Below are positions 1 through 10,698 of a DNA stretch of 64,000 bases, one piece after another (position 1 is the first letter of the stretch; each line of letters begins with the position of its first letter). A model generated the notes under the pieces. That model was not told the origin of the DNA and made no database searches. It saw only the letters and a program-made list of their open reading frames with translations. A program made the translations under genes and the position numbers. This stretch comes from Elysia chlorotica (Eukaryota; Mollusca; Gastropoda; Plakobranchidae): contig RQTK01000076.1 in assembly GCA_003991915.1 (NCBI GenBank), positions 15,956 through 79,955 of the forward strand, in the 5' to 3' direction.

Positions 1-543
1 ATTATTATTATAATAAGAAAAAAACTTCTAATAACATTGATTATTGCGGTTTATCTAAAAATTTGATCCGCTAGAAATGATTGAATCTATGCTTTCTCCA
101 TAAACAGCAGTTCATTCGTATTCATGTTTTTTTACAACAAACCTTTTTTTAAAAATACGCCCCGAAATTAACTATCAGAAGAAAAATTCAAATACTGATT
201 TAGTCTCTCTTGAAAAGGTTGAATGGGGCGTGGAATGGCAGAGAATAAATGAACAATCTGGAGGCTAACAATTAAAATAATGAGGAGGCAATTACGCAGA
301 ACGCTTTTTAATGAATCACCAAAAGGTCAGTCGACGGCAGTTAAGGATTACCTAGGGTTTTTGTTCCAAATAACGTACATTTGTGTTGATCGGTCTAGTT
401 GTTCCTTTTCTTTTACGCCCTGAAGAGTATGCTAAAATAACCAGGGTATTATTGTAACGCACACATTTATAATATTTTCAGGGAAGGTTTTGAGCCACAT
501 AATATATTACATAATGGTGTCGAGACAGCTAGATGTTGTAGGT
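1..543. other. Non-coding AT-rich stretch
   Basis: AT-rich sequence with short A and T runs. I see no coding frame, RNA gene or recognisable repeat here. Confidence 0.5.
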
Positions 544-787
544 GAGTTAAATTAACGTCCAAAATTAGTACTATAGATGCTATACTGAGGAAGGGCCCAA
601 TGACTGACCTCTGACAATGTATATATGCTGCCACCCACGTGACAGGACGGGGATACCGGTATTCTTGTCTCAGTCGCTTACATTGAACGGACACCGACCT
701 AACCAGTAGGGGGAGAAATCGCCAGGTTTGGACCACGTACGTCCTGCGTCGGAAACCGATTTTCTACTCTAGGGCTACTGCCCCCCA
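544..787 (-). repeat. tRNA-derived SINE, diverged copy
   Basis: Aligns end to end with the better copy at 1253-1506. The tail side begins near GTTAAATTAACGTCC, and the core carries TGCTGCCAC, GGGGATACC and AACCAGTAGG. The tRNA-like head lies at the high-coordinate end, so the element points to the minus strand. It has several substitutions and small indels, so it is older than the 1.25-kb copy. The 89-codon frame within it is incidental. Confidence 0.75.
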
Positions 788-1243
788 CCCATCACCCACT
801 ATTCTGTTAGATGACGCTTGTTAAAACGCTTGTTAAAACGACCCTGGTAAACATAATCTGCTAAAGTTGGGCAAACGTATTCAAACCCTCACTGAACTAG
901 ACAAAAAAAAAAGAAACATGGCGGCAAATTCCGGGAAACTTAAGTTTTGTAATTTGAATGGAGCTGGAAGCGTATAGATAATTTCTTTATGACATCGAAT
1001 TTTTTTCAATATGGATTAGGGAAAATATCAATCGCTTGTTGTCATGGAAAGGGAAAGATTGTTTTGTCTTGATTTGTACATTTTTGGATGACTTTTAATT
1101 TTTATAATGTGTTTGTGCTTCTGCGAAACTTCATATCCTGTGGATAAAACAGTTGATAACGTGCAATAGAATTGTAAGAAAGTCACGGATAAAAGAGAGC
1201 TAAAGAATTAAGATATATTATAAGATGTAGGAAGAGTCAGAAG
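788..1243. other. Unique AT-rich spacer
   Basis: Sequence between two SINE copies. It contains a short direct repeat (CGCTTGTTAAAA twice, near 818-840) and nothing else I can assign. Confidence 0.45.
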
Positions 1244-1515
1244 TCAAGAGAGATTATTGTTGTTGTTGGATTAGTTTAACGTCCAACAGCGGCACTATAT
1301 AGGCTAAATTGTGGACGGGCCCCAAAACGGACGTCTGACAATTTTATGTGCTGCCACGAGACAGGGCGGGGATACCATGACTCCTGTCTCAGGCGGTCAC
1401 ATTATACTGACCCCGACCCAACCAGTAGGGAACGCACCAGCCAGGATTTGAACTCGGAACCTTTTGCGTCAGAAGCCGATGTTCTACCCCTAGACCACCG
1501 CGCCCCTCAAGAGAG
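1244..1515 (-). mobile_element. Full-length tRNA-derived SINE with target-site duplication
   Basis: The element spans 1253-1506 and is flanked by a perfect 9-bp direct repeat, TCAAGAGAG, at 1244-1252 and 1507-1515. Read on the minus strand it starts with a tRNA-like head of about 75 nt. The head contains an A-box-like TGGTCTAGGGGTAG and a B-box-like GAGTTCAAATCC, the two internal RNA polymerase III promoter elements. A body of about 150 nt follows, with the core GTCGGGGTCAGTATAATG, CTGAGACAGG and GTGGCAGCACATAAAATTG. It ends in TTGGACGTTAAAC and a CAACAACAA tail. The direct repeats, head-body-tail order and tail fit target-primed insertion by a LINE partner. It is the reference copy for the other SINE calls here. 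Confidence 0.88.
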
Positions 1516-2644
1516 GTAAAGAGATACAGAACTATAGTAATTTTGAAAGAAGAATAACAAAGGAACTTTTTAATAATAATTTCTGAAGCCTCTTTCCAAA
1601 AGCTAACGTGGCAGATGTTTTTATGTAAAATATAGAATGCAGAAAAACAAACAGAAAAACAAAAACAAGAAACAAAAAAACACTCAATGTATTAAAAATG
1701 GTTCACTTATATCTACATATATATATTACTCTTATCAAGCAGGCCTTTACAAAAGCTTCGCTCGAACCAAGCATAATGCGTTTAGAGAATTAAGGATCAA
1801 AATGGCTTAAATGGAAGGGATTATGTAGAAGGCAAAAAGCGAAATAAAATTGGATTATAAATATTGGATAGCCTTCGTTTCGCGTATAATGTTAGGTTTT
1901 GCTCTATTTTACTATTCCTGGAATTTTTTTTTCGTCTTGTATGCAAGTTCTAATTTTTCCTAGTTTCCATTTTGTGCTAAATAAAAGAAAAGAAAAAATA
2001 TTATTAGGTTTTAGCGCTGTTTCGTGATTTATATCGAAAGCAATTGAAAATATTAAAGAGCGAAAATATCATTTTCTATTGATACATTTTTTTTTCAAAT
2101 AGTGCAGGGGCAGCTTCCTAAAAGCTTTTTTGGATGTTGGCCAAATTTTCAATTTGGTGCGATATGTTCTATCTATGCACTGTTTCTAATAGCACATTTC
2201 TGATCATTTAAAATACAATATACTAACAACAATGCCATATATAGGCACCAGCTTATTATAATATGTAAAGATGTATCACTATTTACAAAAGAAATTACTG
2301 TAAAACAGCTTATTTTTTCATACTCTCTAAAACACTTCTCGGTACTCATTATGAATGCAATTGATCACTATATACATATAATATATACACCCAGGTATGG
2401 TGTTATGCTTCAATACCGTCAGAACGATACATTAAATCCAGATAAATTATATGCACGAAATGTGAGTATAAAGGGGAATGGGTAATCTGGAAACATGTTC
2501 TGAATAATTTCTATATCTGTAACATTCTCAACATAGCACTACAGTATTTTTTACCTGTCTATGCGTTAGGCTCTTTCTAACCATAGTACAAATTGCACAA
2601 AATGAAAAACAAAAACCTTTAAGAACGAAGTTGTTTCATAGTAT
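1516..2644. other. Unique AT-rich stretch
   Basis: Mostly AT-rich sequence with A runs and short TA-rich stretches. I found no coding, RNA or repeat feature. Confidence 0.45.
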
Positions 2645-2763
2645 TCAACATCAGCACTATAATAATAGGCTATACTGTGGACAGACCCCAAGACTAACAC
2701 CTGACACATTTATGTGCTGCCACTCAGTGACAGTTGTGATACCACGTCTCAGGCGGTCACATA
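2645..2763 (-). repeat. SINE fragment lacking its tRNA head
   Basis: Matches the tail-side half of the SINE at 1253-1506: a remnant of the AACATCAGCACTAT region, then ACTGTGGACAGACCCCAAGAC, TGTGCTGCCAC and GTCTCAGGCGGTCAC. The match stops before the tRNA-like head, so this is a 5'-truncated copy in minus orientation. Confidence 0.7.
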
Positions 2764-2890
2764 AATTATTTTAGAACAATGTGTCACAGCTACAAACACA
2801 ACAAAATTAAACAAAATTAATAATCAACAGCGAAAACAAGACATAATTATTTCGATTCCCGTTTTGCCAAAAACAAATAAAAATAAACAC

Positions 2891-2948
2891 ATTAGACTAT
2901 ATTGTGGACCACCCCAAGACTGACGTCTGACAATTTTATATGCTGCCA
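2891..2948 (-). repeat. Short SINE fragment
   Basis: About 58 bp matching the SINE body (TATATTGTGGACC, CCCCAAGACTGACGTCTGAC, TATGCTGCCA). It lies about 130 bp from the previous fragment and repeats part of it, so it is a separate truncated insertion or a duplicated piece. Confidence 0.6.
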
Positions 2949-3783
2949 AACCATACAATTAGAAACGTGGTAATTTTTCGCATGTACATATTTATATTAA
3001 AATTGCCTTTCGTATGGCCCAGTGAGCTTTACATAAGAATATTTAGTTCATTACGAGAACATTTAAGCTTAATACTTCTTTCCAAAAATGTAAACAATTT
3101 GAGGGTACCCAAAATAACAGGCGAAGTGAACACATTTTGGCATATAAGGGGTAATACCGATCTTGTTTTTAAAGTAGTAACATTGTTTAGACGGAATATA
3201 CTCAGTGAGCATTTTTCGTTCGGCCTTCAAGGCTTCTAGACTTAAAACGTAAACTGTTCTAACAGCAAGTAATATCTTAATGATACAGCTTACCTTAGTT
3301 TAAAGTTCAAATATTTGTTTATTTTGGTGACCATGTCTTTTTGGGGGCCTCCAATCACTTAGCAAACTTATGTGAATACTGTGCATAACATCTGAACACA
3401 AATCAGATTAGTATTACACAAAACGCTCGCTGTATCCAGTCTTGCCTTCTAGCTCTTATAAAAAAAACTGCGCAACGAGGTCTGGATTTTGGCAACCTCT
3501 TTCTATTGTATATTTCCTTTCATAACATAAGAGGCGAGACAGTGCTGGTATGCCAAGCAATTGTATTTTTTTCTCCCAAGCTTTGCATATATTTTTCTTT
3601 CAAGGTATACGTCGCCTCATAGCCATTCACCCCTCCTATTCAGCTTAAGACACAACAATATCAACTACGACACGCTATAAAGTTATAATCACAGTTTTTC
3701 TTTTTCTTCATTATTCAAAACAGAAAGTTGTAACTCATATCGACGTATAGGAGTCCCGAGGAAACCCATGAGACATTGAACCC

Positions 3784-3790
<7 letters not shown>
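2949..3790. other. Unique AT-rich stretch
   Basis: A 99-codon frame at 2940-3239 starts inside the SINE remnant and shows no family motif, so I do not treat it as a gene. Nothing else is recognisable. Confidence 0.4.
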
Positions 3791-3853
<63 letters not shown>

Positions 3854-3884
3854 GGAGAGAGTCGTAGAGAGAGAAAAAGAGAGA
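3791..3884. repeat. (GA)n microsatellite
   Basis: A nearly pure GA run to about 3850, then an interrupted GA-rich tail. Confidence 0.95.
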
Positions 3885-4019
3885 AAGTTCTTTCTTTACA
3901 AAATCTTACTTTCTGGACTACATAAACACTTCCATTGCTCAGAGCCAAACCAAGCCTTTAAAATGGAAAATAAGTGTAATCGTTTATTTCAGTTCCTCCC
4001 TTGAAATATTAAACAAAAG

Positions 4020-4375
4020 CAACAAACTGTGCAATATATTCTAAACATGTACACACAAAATGAATTAATAAACACATTAGAACTATGTCAGCTCAAATGA
4101 CTGGTAACAGCAGACCATTTGTTTGGTCAGAGCCACCACCGACATCAAAGTAAAAAGCAAATTTTTTAAAGGAAAAGAGCTCAATGTAGTTGATTTCATG
4201 AGGAAAGTGGTCATTAACAAACTGTACAATATGTTATTAACATGCACACAAACAGTAAACAAAAAATCGCTTTGGAAACATAAAAATGTATCATACTTTA
4301 TCAGCTCAAATGACTGGTAACAGCAGACTATGTTTGGTTAGAGCCATCAACGACATCAAGGTATATCCCATTTTT
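4020..4375. repeat. Tandem duplication of a ~200-bp unit
   Basis: Two adjacent diverged copies. AACAAACTGTGCAATAT (from 4020) recurs as AACAAACTGTACAATAT (from 4216), and GCTCAAATGACTGGTAACAG occurs at 4091 and 4303. Both copies continue into GACATCAA(A/G)GTA. Small indels make the offset vary between about 196 and 212 bp. Confidence 0.8.
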
Positions 4376-5374
4376 TTACTTTAGAGAAGGGGGACTAAAT
4401 GTGGCCTGTTTTTGGTGAAAAATGTTCATCATTATAAAATTTTAGCATTTGTTAGAAGCATTTCATGATCAGCTGTTATAGCCTTATCTATGGAAGGTCC
4501 TATTTGAGCACAGCCCTTAGATTTCATTTGAATTTAGTGTTGGGACCATGCACACCGCTAAAGTTCACCAAGAGTGCAGTGGTTAATAGCATATTTCGGG
4601 ATGTTTCGTCACAATACGCCAATCTCAATAACTTCATGCTTTGAATTCCATTGTTCATCTTAAAAAGAAAATACCGAATTAAATATCTGTATCTCAGATT
4701 CTGTATAATATAAATTTAAATCTAATTAATGCAGAGCGGTTTTTTTGTGGAGATGTCCTTCTCGAACCATCTTGCTTTAAGCAAGATCCTTTGCTTTGGA
4801 TTTTCTCTTCTTCTTTGTAATGATTATGATTGACAAACGGTGACTCTTTTTGTCCATCGATCGTCTAACATCATCTTTGTCACATGGCCATCTCATCGAT
4901 GCTATATAATCTTTGAATAAACAAAGCCAAATTATAAAACAGCTTTTAAAAAAGTCAACGACATTACACAATGACAAATAAGCGCTTTCTACGTATTTAA
5001 CCTGTACGCTAGAACATATTTTATTGTCATCAGTTGACTGTTGGGCGGCATTAAGTCTTTACAATAACTCGTAAGCTAAATAATCGTAGACTGCAAATTG
5101 ATACATAAGTGGGAGAGAAATAAAAGAGAAATAACAAAAGTGAAAATAGCATCGTATATCACGTCTATATTTCATACAAGACGAGGCATCAACTCCCGAC
5201 GGGCGAGTAAGAGAGGACAGCGTGTTGTCCGTTCGTGCCGCTTTGAAAAGAGGGTCAGTTTTCGTGGACAGACTGGACGGCAGAGTCTGACCCTTGTTAG
5301 ATAATCCCGGGGACTGAGCTGTCAGAACGCTCAATCAATGCCACGTCTGAGGCCGAAACCTTACCATACATCAC
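4376..5374. other. Non-coding stretch
   Basis: AT-rich apart from a more GC-rich patch at about 5185-5330, where both strands are open for 68-91 codons. The frames mirror each other and show no protein motif. I see no splice-flanked exon. Confidence 0.35.
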
Positions 5375-5730
5375 CCAAACAGATAACTATGTGTAGATCT
5401 ATAGAACATTACCATGCATCAGACAAACAGCTAGCTAGATGTAGATCTATAGAAGATTAGCTAGGTGGAAGTCTGTAGAACCTTACCATTTACTGAACAA
5501 AAACATGTAGATTTATAGGACTTATTAAGGCATTAGACAAACAGAAAACTGTACGTAGATCTAAAGAACAGTTACATACATCAGACAAACAGTTAACTAT
5601 GTGTAGAACTTTAGAACAATAACGTAAATCAAACAGACAGATAGTAACGTGAGATCTATAGAACGCCATAATAATTAAGTAAGACAAACATAATAATGTG
5701 TGAAGATCTATAGTACAAAGCAATACATAT
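5375..5730. repeat. Degenerate minisatellite, ~55-60-bp unit
   Basis: About six imperfect copies of a unit containing CATCAGACAAACAG, TAACTATGTGTAGATCTATA and GAACATTACC. The GTAGATCTATAGA core, with a BglII-like AGATCT, recurs at roughly regular spacing and decays toward both ends. The frames crossing it are shadows of the repeat. Confidence 0.75.
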
Positions 5731-7284
5731 ATACGTACATGCACACACACAATCATACATACATACATGTAGAAATGAATCAACAACAATTTCTGCCCAA
5801 CCCAAAACCTCCCATTCACACAATCCACGAAACAAACAAAACACATTTTTTGTTTAAAATGTTCACTTCACACAAAGCATTTAAGTTTCAAACGTAGTGA
5901 TTGGTCCAAGAAAATGCTTCAGTCCGATGTGTAGCCTGAAGTACGGCGGATGGGTGTCCGGTCGTTCTACTAATGAGGTAGTAATACTTTTATAGAAACT
6001 AGCCAGAGGCTTAAGTATAAAACAGCTGCTTAAAAAAGCAGGGCCAGAAGATGTCGGGTAGTGTGTATACCAGCCAATAGTTACAAAATGTTGTCTTTTA
6101 AGTTAGTTCCGGTGGATTAATGAGGAATAAAACTGCTAATTCTTTTTAAATGTAGAAATTAAGTAAATATTGGTACGTGTATAACTTTTTATTTGATCTA
6201 AACCTATATATGAAATAATTAAAATTGATATTTGGACTTAATACTTTTAAGAATTTAGAAAGATCGCTCTGTTTTTTTGGTGTGTTTATATTTACACAAA
6301 GTAGTATTTTTCCAAAGGGATGTACATAGCTAAGTTTACAGCATCCAATTCCTTTGAACATCTAACAGCTGTTTTAAACCCGTATTTCGTTACTTGTCTT
6401 TTCAACGAACATCACTTAAGGCATACAACCAACATTTTAACATGTATTTAACGTGATTTGGTTTACACAGTTTTACGACAGAAAGGGCGCCCGTCTCTAT
6501 ATCGTTCAATATTGTAAAATATTATAAAAACATTTCTTTTACCTTTCTGCAATATTTTTTTTCTGTTTATTTGTAACGCAGTTTTCTCTGCAGCGTCTAA
6601 AAAGCTGTAAACTAGGATACAAAGTACACAGAACAGTTACAAAATCATGTCTCGATTGAATAAACTTAAAGGGACTTGATAATAAAAAAAAATGGAAACG
6701 GAAAGGCGTACAAAAATGGTAATAATGAAATAATGATAAACCAATCAATATAGGTTAAGAGGGATATAGGTTAATATGCATGTACTGCTCGAATGATCAT
6801 GGTTGCCTCACAAATAAATATACAGATAGATAGTTTGAAAGACAAAGAGAGACACCACGAACCACAAATGTCTTCATAGAGTAGAAAGGCCGTTCGAACA
6901 TTCCTCATCAATTATTTTTGTATCGCTATTTTTCATTTTAATAATAAAAATAAAACAACAACAAAAATAAATATAAATTAAAACAAAAGAACATTGCCGA
7001 AAAAAATCCTAATACAATGATTTCCTTAAAAACCCACACCCACATCCTTTACACGACCGAAAAACAAAAGAAACAAACTTTTCTGAAACGGCTTTCGTGT
7101 AACAATCAATGGTAAAAGTGTTATCCGCCGGCGGGTGCTAGGATGCTTTCACAATTCCAACATAACCCGCCGGGATCAATTATTAAACAAAATCCAGTCT
7201 CGCTTTCTCGCCAAAGCAGCACATTGAACAGGAAGTCTGTTAGGCGGGGCAACCAGGCAGGCGCTTTAGTGCTTGCCACCCTTC
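5731..7284. other. AT-rich stretch with a small GC inverted repeat
   Basis: Mostly unassigned AT-rich DNA. CCGGCGGG at 7128-7135 is inverted as CCCGCCGG at 7166-7173, a short GC-rich foldback just before the minisatellite that follows. A 64-codon frame at 7143 runs into that repeat and is not credible as a gene. Confidence 0.4.
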
Positions 7285-7975
7285 AATATGCTGATAGAAG
7301 TGGTAAAATACCCCTCAAAGGAGAATTTGTGACTTAGTCTATATAGCAAAGACAAAGGCGATAGGTAAGAGAATTCGGTAAAATTAGGCTTGATGGAGAC
7401 TTTCTGGACAAAAAATGCCAAATAGAGGCTTTACTATGACTGATTCCATGGCAAAGACGAAGGCGATAGGTAACGGAGCCTGGTAAAATACCCCTCAGTG
7501 GAGCCTTCTCAGACAGAAATGCTAAATAGAGTTCCCATTGTGACTTAGTCTATATAACAAAGACAAAGGCGATAGGTAAGAGAATTCCTTAAAGTTAAGC
7601 TTGTTGGAGATTTCCCGAACAAGAAATGTCAAAATGGAGTCCTTACTATGACGATAAGTGAGGGGAGCCTGGTAAAATACCGCTTGATGTAGACTTAGTG
7701 GCTCAGATATATCAAATTTGAGTCCCTACTATAAATGAGTCTATAGCAACGACGAAGACGATAGATAAGAGAATGCGGTTAAATCAAGCTTGATGGGGAC
7801 GTAGAGATAGAGGAGTTGCTAGAACAGGACCTTTAGCAAAGACGAGAACGATAGGTAATACGATCTGGTTAATTACAGCTGGAACCGGCAGTAAAAAAAT
7901 GCTCAATAGAGGATTTGCTACAAGAGACCTATAGCAAAAGCGAAGATAATAGGTAAAGTAGCTGTATCCTAGATT
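7285..7975. repeat. ~105-bp minisatellite with dimeric higher-order structure
   Basis: Roughly seven copies of a unit centred on GCAAAGACGAAGGCGATAGG. The core starts near 7347, 7452, 7558, 7746, 7835 and 7935, with a shortened copy near 7640. Early copies alternate between a form followed by AAGAGAATTC and a form followed by GGAGCCTGGTAAAATACC, giving a ~211-bp dimer. The array decays toward its right end. Confidence 0.82.
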
Positions 7976-8314
7976 AAGGAGCCAATGAGGGATCACTAAA
8001 AACCTGTGCTTAAGAGGCGTGATTATGTCACACGTTGTCTTCGTGTGGATATCAAAGCGTTTAATAACTGAGGCACTGAGGTACATACACATTTTTTGGA
8101 AAGGTAAAAACAATTAATATAGATCCATGGAAATATGTCAAATACATGTAAAAAGAACGGTCTTTGTTTTATAGAAACACTTCAGATATACAACACTGTT
8201 TCTTTCTATGCTAGACACCTACCATTAACCTATCTCGTCAGCCGTTCCAAGCATATTCTGACTTATTTTCCATGCATCCGCAGAGAAACGACAAAAAGGG
8301 CAGTGGAATTGTTT
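7976..8314. other. Unique spacer
   Basis: Unassigned sequence between the minisatellite and the CAT block. It forms the first part of a 270-codon frame that then runs into repeat and is not a gene. Confidence 0.4.
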
Positions 8315-8340
8315 GTCATCCTTATCATCACCATCATCAC

Positions 8341-8397
<57 letters not shown>

Positions 8398-8415
8398 TAT
8401 CATCACCATCATCAC

Positions 8416-8472
<57 letters not shown>

Positions 8473-8490
8473 TATCATCACCATCATCAC

Positions 8491-8547
<57 letters not shown>

Positions 8548-8613
8548 TATCATCACCATCATCACCATCATCATTATCATCATCATCATGATTATCATCA
8601 TCATCAGAATCAG

Positions 8614-8707
<94 letters not shown>

Positions 8708-8792
8708 TATCATCATCATCATTATCATCAGCATCAGTATCATCATCATCATCATCATTATCATCATCATCATCATTATCATCATGATCATT

Positions 8793-8881
<89 letters not shown>
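8315..8881. repeat. (CAT)n block with a 75-bp higher-order repeat
   Basis: CAT trinucleotides for about 565 bp. The marker CATCCTTATCATCACC occurs at 8317, 8392, 8467 and 8542, exactly 75 bp (25 triplets) apart each time. Beyond about 8560 the tract is irregular, with TTA, AGAATC and CAG interruptions. Frames across it encode runs of one residue (Ile, His, Ser, Met, Asp) and are artefacts of the repeat. Confidence 0.97.
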
Positions 8882-10410
8882 GTTACTTTGTCGGAAGTGT
8901 CTAACAAAACCTCCCGTACAACCTGCCTGAAGAGCTCTCTTACTTGAGCGATCCTTCCTGCCCTCGCTGGGCCTTCTTTGTAGCCAACCACTGGTGTCAT
9001 CCATCCACCTCCTTGTATGTCTGCCGTGTCTCCGCTTTGCCCCCAGATTTGCCTCTAGAATAATTTACAAACTGCCATGTCTTTTCAGGTGCCCAAAGTA
9101 TTTCATTTTATTTTTCCTTAATGTTATTCAAAGGCCAATTTGGATTAATCCTAAGTTCTTTTAGTCTGTCCCCATTTCGCCTGATTGCTGTCTATGGAAC
9201 TTATATTATTTATGTAGCATCAAAATTGAAAGATCACATTCTTATTTTAATCTTCTACGTTATATTTTAAAAATATAAATCACATAATAATATATAAAGA
9301 GCAACATAGAAAAGTAGAGTGCAGTTTAATGAAAGGGTAAAGAAACAACACAACTAGTTACTGATGAAGCTATATGACACTGGAAAATGGGTATAATCAT
9401 GTGTACGCGAAAGGAATAAATATCGCTGATTTGCAAGAAGAAAGCTTTGAAAATATCAATACGTTTTCATTACGAATTCCCGACTTTCCGTTTCATCACA
9501 ATCCCATGTTGAATTTTTTTTTTTACAGTGGTTATATTAAGCAAGAACATAGCATAGCTATTGTAATCTTAATTAAGATAATATCACGTCAGAGGGAAAA
9601 TCTTGAAAGTTCTATTCACTGATGAACTAACTAAATTTTTGACCTGAAAACAAACGAATTTACTGTAACAGTACGCCTATGTATTTGTTTAATTTAAAAA
9701 GTGCAATTTTAATGTGCTGCAACCTATGGTACAACAAAAACCAATGTTACCAAAACGAAAATATTATTTGCAAATTTATACCAGCAGTATTTTGGATACA
9801 GGAAATATCATTTAGGAAGACACAATTCCGTTCTCGCAAATGACAAGCTAGAATTTTCAGTTTTTTTTTTAGATCCAAATCTCGCCTACGCCTTTTTAAA
9901 AACAAGACTGCAACGAAAGGATAACATTATTATAGGTCTGACTTAAACGTGCACCTTCAGGAAATCACAAACCACGAAAAACTGACCATCGCCACAACCA
10001 GTATTGCCTTGAGAGAAGACGCTGTATGCATTAGCATGATCAAGATCGCAAATACAGAATTATGTAGAATTCGTTGGGGAGAGGGTTCACAAAATTTTAT
10101 ACATGGCTATTTAATTGGAGAGCATTTGCTTAAACTAATTTTTCCTCAGCGAATCTGTAAATACCCTTTAACCTTGTAAAATGATTGATGAGAAGAAGGA
10201 TAACTTTTCATTCAGGCATGTATAAGAATGTATAAAGAGAAGTTTTTTGAAACAAGGTTGGAAAACAGTAAAAAGGAGGAAATATAGTTTTATGATAATA
10301 ACGTGCTGTCACAAATAAAGAAAAATGCGATCTTAATGCAGGCAGAGAAAGAGAAGGGGGATAGATTGAAAGGTAGGTAAATAGCAAGAGAGAGATGAGA
10401 TAAAGAGATG

Positions 10411-10417
<7 letters not shown>
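8882..10417. other. Unique AT-rich stretch
   Basis: Short unrelated frames of about 76-82 codons occur at 9374 and 9949. They show no domain, splice context or bias, so I leave them out. Confidence 0.4.
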
Positions 10418-10490
<73 letters not shown>

Positions 10491-10517
10491 TAGAGAGAGA
10501 GTGGGAGAGAGAGAGAA
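10418..10517. repeat. (GA)n microsatellite
   Basis: Pure GA to about 10484, then an interrupted GA-rich tail. Confidence 0.95.
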
Positions 10518-10590
10518 AGATTTTGTTCAATACTAGAAAGTTGACAGTAGATAGACTGTTACATTAATTTTGTTGACACGTATATTGTCT

Positions 10591-10698
10591 AATAGAGCAG
10601 TTGATGATAAAAAAAACAACTGGTGAGTAATTTTTAAAAGCAATAATAGAGCAGTTGATTATAAAAACAACAACTGGTGAGTAATTTTTAAAAGCAGC
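10591..10698. repeat. 54-bp unit duplicated in tandem
   Basis: Two adjacent copies, 10591-10644 and 10645-10698, sharing AATAGAGCAGTTGAT and ACAACTGGTGAGTAATTTTT. They differ mainly by a substitution and A-run changes, so the event is recent. Confidence 0.88.

Noticed and set aside
1430..1506. Functional tRNA gene
   Set aside because: The A and B boxes are present, but the stems do not fold cleanly and the sequence continues into a SINE body with a tail and target-site duplication.
5059..5334. 91- and 68-codon frames as a small gene
   Set aside because: They are mirror frames on opposite strands of one GC-richer patch, with no domain.
7285..7975. CRISPR-like regular spacing of repeats
   Set aside because: The units are contiguous tandem monomers of ~105 bp with decay, not short repeats separated by unique spacers, and the DNA is eukaryotic.
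8135..9004. Long frames on both strands (270 and 259 codons) with poly-Ile, poly-His, poly-Asp or poly-Met
   Set aside because: They are six-frame readings of the CAT repeat. The unique ends have no domain or start context.
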